NCBI GenBank assembly: GCA_023266155.1
Contig: JAHFRS010000046.1
Span: 1-8,543, forward strand
DNA length: 8,543 nucleotides
Reading direction: 5' to 3'
DNA from: an archaeon
GTDB taxonomy: Archaea > Nanobdellota > Nanobdellia > Woesearchaeales > GW2011-AR9
Shown: one piece after another, positions 5,766-8,543 of the stretch
Layout: each line of letters begins with the position of its first letter
Position numbering within the stretch: position 1 is the first letter of the stretch
Notes under the pieces: model-generated
Told to the model about the DNA's origin: nothing
Databases searched by the model: none
Seen by the model: only the letters and a program-made list of their open reading frames with translations
Position numbers and translations under genes: made by a program

Positions 5766-5786
5766 AACTCCCAGGCGCCTGGGAGT
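5764..5786 (-). terminator. leftward intrinsic terminator of the recombination operon
   Basis: A 20-bp perfect palindrome (5767-5786; half-arm ACTCCCAGGC) forms a GC-rich 10-bp dyad. Read leftward it is followed by TTTT. It lies 28 bases after the exonuclease stop. There is no T run on the + side, so it is best read as ending leftward transcription. Confidence 0.7.
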
Positions 5787-5814
5787 ACCATCTATTTCTC
5801 AGAGAGATTGGTGA

Positions 5815-6699
5815 TTATCGTATACACTTTATAGACCATTTTGTGAAAGCCTCTTTTCTGTAGTTATCCCAAGGTATGCTCGGAAAAGATATCTCGGGAT
5901 AATCTTTTTTCATGTCTTCTAAGTAGCTAGAGAATGCTTGTCTGTAGTCGATATTTCCCCTGCAAGTAGACTTCTGCAGTTTGATGCCGTTCCCCTCGGA
6001 AGACTTATTTTTTGACAAGGCTATCAGCTCATTCCTCCAAAAAGTTTCTTCTTTCTCAATTTCTTTTAGTGCTTCCGATTTTTCCTTCCACTTGAGAGAA
6101 GCTGTTCTCCATTTTTCGTCCCCTTCTAGACAAGTGAAGTCTTTCGACGTCATTTCAGGAGGGGTTATGTTTTGAACCATATCCCAGAATTTTTGTTCTT
6201 CTTTCCACAAAGTTTCTATGTACCTACAGTCTCTTTCTACCTCAACGGAAATCCCTTCTTTCCCGTCGAAGCTGTAATAGTACATTCCAGGAAGTCCAGT
6301 GACCATCATTTGATGCTGAAGTTGAGGGAAGTACTTATCTGGGATCTTTCCTGACAAGGCGAGCAGGTGATCTGATTTATTGGGGCATTTTATCTCTACC
6401 ATCACATTTCCTTCCAAATCAATCCCGTCCAAAGAAGCTCTCACCCATGCAGCTAATTCGTGCTGTACGTTCTTTGGAAAGACGATGGTATTCATCTCTT
6501 TCTCAAACTCTTTTCTAGCCACTTCTTCTAGATTTTTACCTCTAGTCATTGATGGATTTTCTACTTGGTCCGTCACGCCAAATGATTTTTCTTCCCATAG
6601 TTGGTAAGGAGTTTTCCAAGGACTTACCCCCATGATTATAGGGGCATCGGACGAACCTATACCATTTCTACGCCACTCAAGCCACTCTTGATGATTCAT
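5815..6699 (-). CDS. YqaJ-type phage exonuclease (PD-(D/E)XK nuclease)
   Basis: 294 residues. The YqaJ / lambda-exonuclease-like pattern is complete: WLEWRRNGIGSSDAPIIMG (6-24) with SPWKTPYQLWEEK (26-38), GKNLEEVARKEFE (54-66) carrying the helix glutamate, then Asp91 in ASLDGID and Glu102-x-Lys104 in VEIKCPN. This is the PD-(D/E)XK metal site, followed by YFPQLQHQMMVTG (123-135). Such enzymes resect double-stranded DNA 5' to 3', exposing the strand that the partner annealing protein uses. The C-terminal third is Lys/Glu-rich and helical (about 190-245). It overlaps the ERF-like gene by 23 bases, with AAAGG upstream of the ATG inside that gene, and a terminator follows. Together they form a two-component phage recombination system. 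Confidence 0.88.
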   Translation of the reverse strand: MNHQEWLEWRRNGIGSSDAPIIMGVSPWKTPYQLWEEKSFGVTDQVENPSMTRGKNLEEVARKEFEKEMNTIVFPKNVQHELAAWVRASLDGIDLEGNVMVEIKCPNKSDHLLALSGKIPDKYFPQLQHQMMVTGLPGMYYYSFDGKEGISVEVERDCRYIETLWKEEQKFWDMVQNITPPEMTSKDFTCLEGDEKWRTASLKWKEKSEALKEIEKEETFWRNELIALSKNKSSEGNGIKLQKSTCRGNIDYRQAFSSYLEDMKKDYPEISFPSIPWDNYRKEAFTKWSIKCIR

Positions 6700-7330
6700 T
6701 TGCCTTTATCCTTTTGTCTATAGATTTCATCGTTTTTTCGTAATCTTTGGCTTTTATTTCAAAAATAGAAGGAACTTGTAGGTATTCGCTAAGTTTCTTC
6801 AAATACTCATTGTCGTTCAACTCCATGGAAAGCACTTCGAGTTTGTCGTATTGTTCTTCACTTAAAGGGTTATCATCGGAAGGTTCACAGCCCTTTTTTT
6901 GAGGATGTTTATTTTTTAAATCAGTAGGAGGACTTATTCTTCCTTGACCAGATTCGCCGTCGTCATCTTCTTCTCCCACAACATTTAATAGAGAAGATAA
7001 TTGGTATCGCCTCATGTATGTACAGGAAGCGCCAAATTGCTGATCTGTTTTGCCTGCTTTAACGAGGCAAGATGAGCGGATACTTTCTCCTGATTCATGT
7101 ATGAGAACAGTTTCCAAAATGACGTCTCCATTTTCTAGATGTTTCCAAGGTTGCATTGTCATAAGTCCGTATTTTGCTAAAGCATCAACTACAGCATCAT
7201 TAATGGCAGCCAATGAGGCGAACCGATTTCGGAAGTGAGGATTCACTTTATCAAATAAAACAGGTTTAAATTCAGACCTAGCTTTCACAAGTGCTGCGTA
7301 TATTTTTGTATTTGTTTCCACAGGCTTCAC
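6677..7330 (-). CDS. erf: ERF-family single-strand annealing recombinase
   Basis: 217 residues starting at GTG (7328-7330), chosen because AGGAG lies 4 bases upstream and an in-frame stop lies just before; its GTGA overlaps the stop of the upstream small gene. Diagnostic ERF features: VNPHFRNRFASLAAINDAV (29-47), YGLMTMQPW (54-62), ETVLIHESGESIRSS (73-87), and the core GASCTYMRRYQLSSLL (100-115) followed by EDDDG (121-125). P22 Erf and relatives form rings that anneal complementary single strands during genome circularisation and recombination. A disordered linker (about 128-158) leads to a helical C-terminal segment (158-215), probably for partner binding. It works with the downstream YqaJ-type exonuclease. 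Confidence 0.9.
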   Translation of the reverse strand: MKPVETNTKIYAALVKARSEFKPVLFDKVNPHFRNRFASLAAINDAVVDALAKYGLMTMQPWKHLENGDVILETVLIHESGESIRSSCLVKAGKTDQQFGASCTYMRRYQLSSLLNVVGEEDDDGESGQGRISPPTDLKNKHPQKKGCEPSDDNPLSEEQYDKLEVLSMELNDNEYLKKLSEYLQVPSIFEIKAKDYEKTMKSIDKRIKANESSRVA

Positions 7331-7470
7331 ATCACTCCTAAGTTTTCATATTTTTCTAAATTAAAATAAATTGTCATCGCCTCTGACATGTCTAAAGATT
7401 CATTGGGGTTCAATTCATAGAACCACTTACAAAAATCTAAAGAATTCTCAAAAATTACTCCATCTAACAT
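7327..7470 (-). CDS. 47-residue hypothetical early protein
   Basis: Found by reading the gap before the ERF-like gene: MLDGVIFENSLDFCKWFYEL, then NPNESLDMSEAMTIYFNLEK and YENLGVM. It has GAGGAG 8 bases before its ATG. Its start overlaps the previous stop by 7 bases and its stop overlaps the ERF start by 4 bases (GTGA), so it is very likely translated and coupled. It is acidic and partly helical, with no known domain. Its role in the recombination operon is unknown. Confidence 0.65.
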   Translation of the reverse strand: MLDGVIFENSLDFCKWFYELNPNESLDMSEAMTIYFNLEKYENLGVM

Positions 7471-7679
7471 GCGTAATTCTCCTCATAGTCTTGTTCGTCT
7501 CCTTCCCAATATTCAGCGAGTTCTTTCATATATTTGTTTTTGAATTCTGAGAGAGACATACATTCGCATTCCTCTCCGGAGCATCCGCAGGTTTCTTCTC
7601 GGTACTCATCATATTGCTCTATCATCTCTTCTTCAAAACGGTCCATATCGATCTCAGATCCATATTCAAGATCATACAT
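7464..7679 (-). CDS. small acidic protein with a CxC-x4-CxC cysteine cluster
   Basis: 71 residues, about one third Asp or Glu. Four cysteines in a tight cluster (CGCSGEECEC, residues 31-40) could bind zinc, between an acidic helix (about 8-29) and a second helix (42-57). A final Cys is the last residue. AGGTGAT precedes the ATG. The combination of high negative charge and a metal-binding-like knot is seen in some phage host-takeover or DNA-mimic proteins, but no specific family is recognised. It is the second gene of the leftward early operon. Confidence 0.6.
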   Translation of the reverse strand: MYDLEYGSEIDMDRFEEEMIEQYDEYREETCGCSGEECECMSLSEFKNKYMKELAEYWEGDEQDYEENYAC

Positions 7680-7686
7680 ATATCAC

Positions 7687-7878
7687 CTAGTGTTTAAAAA
7701 ATTTATTGCATTCTTTGATTTCAGAGGCATGTTGCCGTGTTTTTTTCATGTGATGGACAGCCTCTTTTAACGAGAGGCGAACACTTTCTAGATGATATTT
7801 GAGCTGTGAGACTTGATATTTCAATTCTTCAGATTTACATAAATCCAAAGAATGACTAGACTTTTCGACGATTAACAT
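7687..7878 (-). CDS. small coiled-coil protein, first gene of the leftward operon
   Basis: 63 residues; AAGG lies about 9 bases before the ATG. Residues 17-46 (EELKYQVSQLKYHLESVRLS and on through LKEAVHHMKK) show heptad-like leucine and valine spacing, so a dimeric coiled coil is likely. The tail is basic and His-rich. It is the first gene after the leftward promoter and its 5' hairpin, the position where lambda-type phages place an antiterminator or other immediate-early regulator, but no Arg-rich RNA-binding motif is seen. Function unknown. Confidence 0.6.
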   Translation of the reverse strand: MLIVEKSSHSLDLCKSEELKYQVSQLKYHLESVRLSLKEAVHHMKKTRQHASEIKECNKFFKH

Positions 7879-7907
7879 AGCTTGCCGCCTTGTTTTTCAA
7901 TTTCAAC

Positions 7908-7931
7908 TCCCCCGTCTTGCCGGATGGGGGA
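7908..7931. promoter_or_regulatory. hairpin at the 5' end of the leftward early transcript
   Basis: TCCCCCGTC and GATGGGGGA form a 9-bp stem (one G-U type pair) around a 6-base loop. It lies within about 15 bases of the predicted leftward start. Read leftward there is no T run, so it does not terminate the operon; rightward it is followed by only a weak ATCTTTTAT. It may stabilise the mRNA or be an antitermination site. Confidence 0.5.
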
Positions 7932-7947
7932 ATCTTTTATGCTCACC

Positions 7948-7977
7948 ATATTAATCGACCTATCCGAATTTAGTCAA
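7948..7977 (-). promoter_or_regulatory. leftward early promoter
   Basis: On the reverse strand TTGACT and TAATAT are 18 bases apart (or TTAATA at 17). It faces the recombination operon. Its -35 abuts the dyad at 7977-7990. Confidence 0.65.
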
Positions 7978-7990
7978 ACACTTTTGTGTT
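7977..7990. promoter_or_regulatory. operator-like dyad between the divergent promoters
   Basis: AACAC-TTTT-GTGTT is a perfect inverted repeat placed between the two -35 boxes. The symmetry extends imperfectly outward because both -35 boxes are TTGACT. A dimeric Cro/CI-like protein bound here would contact both promoters; the gene at 8048 encodes a candidate. Confidence 0.5.
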
Positions 7991-7991
7991 C

Positions 7992-8020
7992 TTGACTGAA
8001 AAAAAATAACCAGTTAATAT
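7992..8020 (+). promoter_or_regulatory. rightward promoter of the Cro-like gene
   Basis: TTGACT, 17 bases, TAATAT. It lies about 30 bases upstream of the Cro-like gene. It could also transcribe the structured RNA that follows that gene. Confidence 0.65.
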
Positions 8021-8047
8021 ATACACATACGAAATTTATGGAGGATC

Positions 8048-8260
8048 ATGGATCTAAAGTTATACCTAGAATCGAGGAACATAAGCCACATTGAGTTTGC
8101 TAAGATGATTGGAGCCAGCAAATCGGCTATCTCCAATTATCTATGTTACCGTAGAGTCCCCAGCCTAGAGATAGGAAGAGCGATAGAAAAGGTGACAAAT
8201 GGAAAAGTTACTATCGATGATTTATTAGCTTACAAGGAATGTGAGAAACACTATGGGTGA
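8048..8260 (+). CDS. Cro/CI-like helix-turn-helix DNA-binding protein
   Basis: 70 residues, the usual length of Cro-like proteins. The XRE-type helix-turn-helix spans about 13-36 (SHIEFAKMIGASKSAISNYL and YRRVP), followed by SLEIGRAIEKVTNGKVTIDDLL, a standard ending of the HTH_3 fold. GGAGG lies only 3 bases before the ATG, a tight spacing. An ATG at 8038 is in another frame and gives only a short peptide. It is divergent from the recombination operon across an operator-like dyad, so it probably controls the early promoters. Its TGA stop is the last three bases of a GTGA directly adjoining the structured RNA, so the protein appears intact despite a likely insertion there. Confidence 0.85.
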   Translation: MDLKLYLESRNISHIEFAKMIGASKSAISNYLCYRRVPSLEIGRAIEKVTNGKVTIDDLLAYKECEKHYG

Positions 8261-8530
8261 ATACTCCCTCAGCTAAAGCAGAGGGCTTCTCCCAAGAACA
8301 GCTTTCGCCGAAACGAGGGGCCGACTACTTTTAGTCTCACCCAATTGTGAGACGAGGGCTACTAGGGATTGGATACCCAGGCTATCTATTCCGAGAGCCA
8401 AAATTACAAGTGCTTTTAGAGAGCGAGTCTCAGCCTGCACGAAAGTGATGAGAGTTTACAATGGAATGTAAATTTAGAACAAGCGCGATTCATCTCGGCC
8501 CTGAAGGGCCAAGTTTTCTCGCGTCAGAGG
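8261..8530 (+). ncRNA. large structured RNA resembling a HEARO / IscB omega-RNA
   Basis: No gene is seen in these 270 bases, but hairpins follow one another: CCCTC/GAGGG with an inner GC/GC (8266-8285); TTTC/GAAA (8303-8313); GTCTCAC/GTGAGAC (8334-8353); GGCT/AGCC (8357-8399); GTGC/GCAC (8410-8440) enclosing GAGA/TCTC; TTTACA/TGTAAA (8455-8472); GCGCGA/TCGCGT (8483-8524) enclosing GGCCC-TGAA-GGGCC. The core GGCTTCTCCCAAG (8284-8296), CGAAACGAGGGG (8309-8320) and AGCCAAAATTACAAG (8396-8410) resemble, from memory, conserved parts of HEARO RNAs, which guide IscB nucleases. In those, the guide lies at the 5' end and the nuclease gene follows. The exact ends are uncertain: a guide would extend leftward into about 8245-8262. 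A different structured RNA cannot be excluded without a covariance search. Confidence 0.55.
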
Positions 8531-8543
8531 ATAACTTTTGGGG
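8261..8543 (+). mobile_element. left part of a probable IscB (OMEGA) insertion, cut by the window edge
   Basis: The element is inferred from the HEARO-like RNA beginning right after a complete phage gene. I recall that HEARO elements insert next to ATGA or GTGA, and GTGA occupies 8257-8260. The nuclease gene would start beyond 8543; AGAGGA at 8526-8531 could be its ribosome site. The right end and the nuclease are not visible, so this stays provisional. Confidence 0.4.

Noticed and set aside
8261..8530. Group I or group II intron instead of an omega-RNA
   Set aside because: No GUGYG-type 5' end, no domain V-like hairpin and no P7/G-site pattern was recognised, and the RNA follows a stop codon rather than splitting a gene.
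8526..8543. AGAGGA followed by TTG at 8538 as the start of the nuclease gene
   Set aside because: Only two codons would be visible, so a gene cannot be supported from this window.

Overview
The window looks like part of the genome of a tailed, probably temperate, double-stranded DNA bacteriophage or prophage. Rightward tail-fibre genes lie at the left. Leftward small membrane-protein genes and a replication-initiator gene fill the middle. A leftward early operon carries an ERF single-strand annealing protein and a YqaJ-type exonuclease, and a divergent control region with a Cro/CI-like protein follows. Coding is dense, with many 4- to 23-base overlaps, and mostly moderately AT-rich. I cannot name the host: no tRNA, rRNA or clear host gene is present.

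Layout. Positions 19-3197 (+) hold a repetitive beta-rich tail protein, a small unknown protein, a beta-helix plus glycine-rich fibre/adhesin, and a detached S74-type intramolecular chaperone domain. Positions 3217-4201 (-) hold four overlapping small genes, three of them predicted membrane or exported proteins; one (49 aa) is nested across its neighbours. Positions 4302-5249 (-) encode a winged-helix replication initiator whose linker region contains tandem and palindromic repeats beside an AT-rich stretch, an arrangement like the lambda O/ori. Positions 5250-5564 are non-coding and rich in control signals: three copies of an 11-base element, two rightward intrinsic terminators with no rightward gene in front of them, two short dyads and promoter-like sites. 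Positions 5565-5765 (+) encode a small unknown protein, followed by a leftward terminator. Positions 5815-7878 (-) form a five-gene recombination operon. Positions 7879-8047 are a divergent promoter/operator region, and 8048-8260 (+) encode the Cro-like protein.

The most interesting part is the right edge. Immediately after the stop codon of the Cro-like gene begins about 270 bases of non-coding sequence with at least six clear hairpins. Its core resembles the HEARO / IscB omega-RNA family as I remember it. The window then ends, so the expected IscB-type nuclease gene would lie just outside. If correct, this is an OMEGA (IscB) mobile element that landed at a GTGA containing the stop codon of a phage regulator. 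The regulator would stay intact, and its 3' end would supply the guide sequence.

How it fits together: the early leftward operon would supply annealing and exonuclease functions for recombination-dependent replication. The initiator would act at an origin inside its own gene, with expression tuned by its structured leader and possibly by an antisense RNA. The Cro-like protein would act at the divergent promoters, and the fibre genes would supply host recognition.
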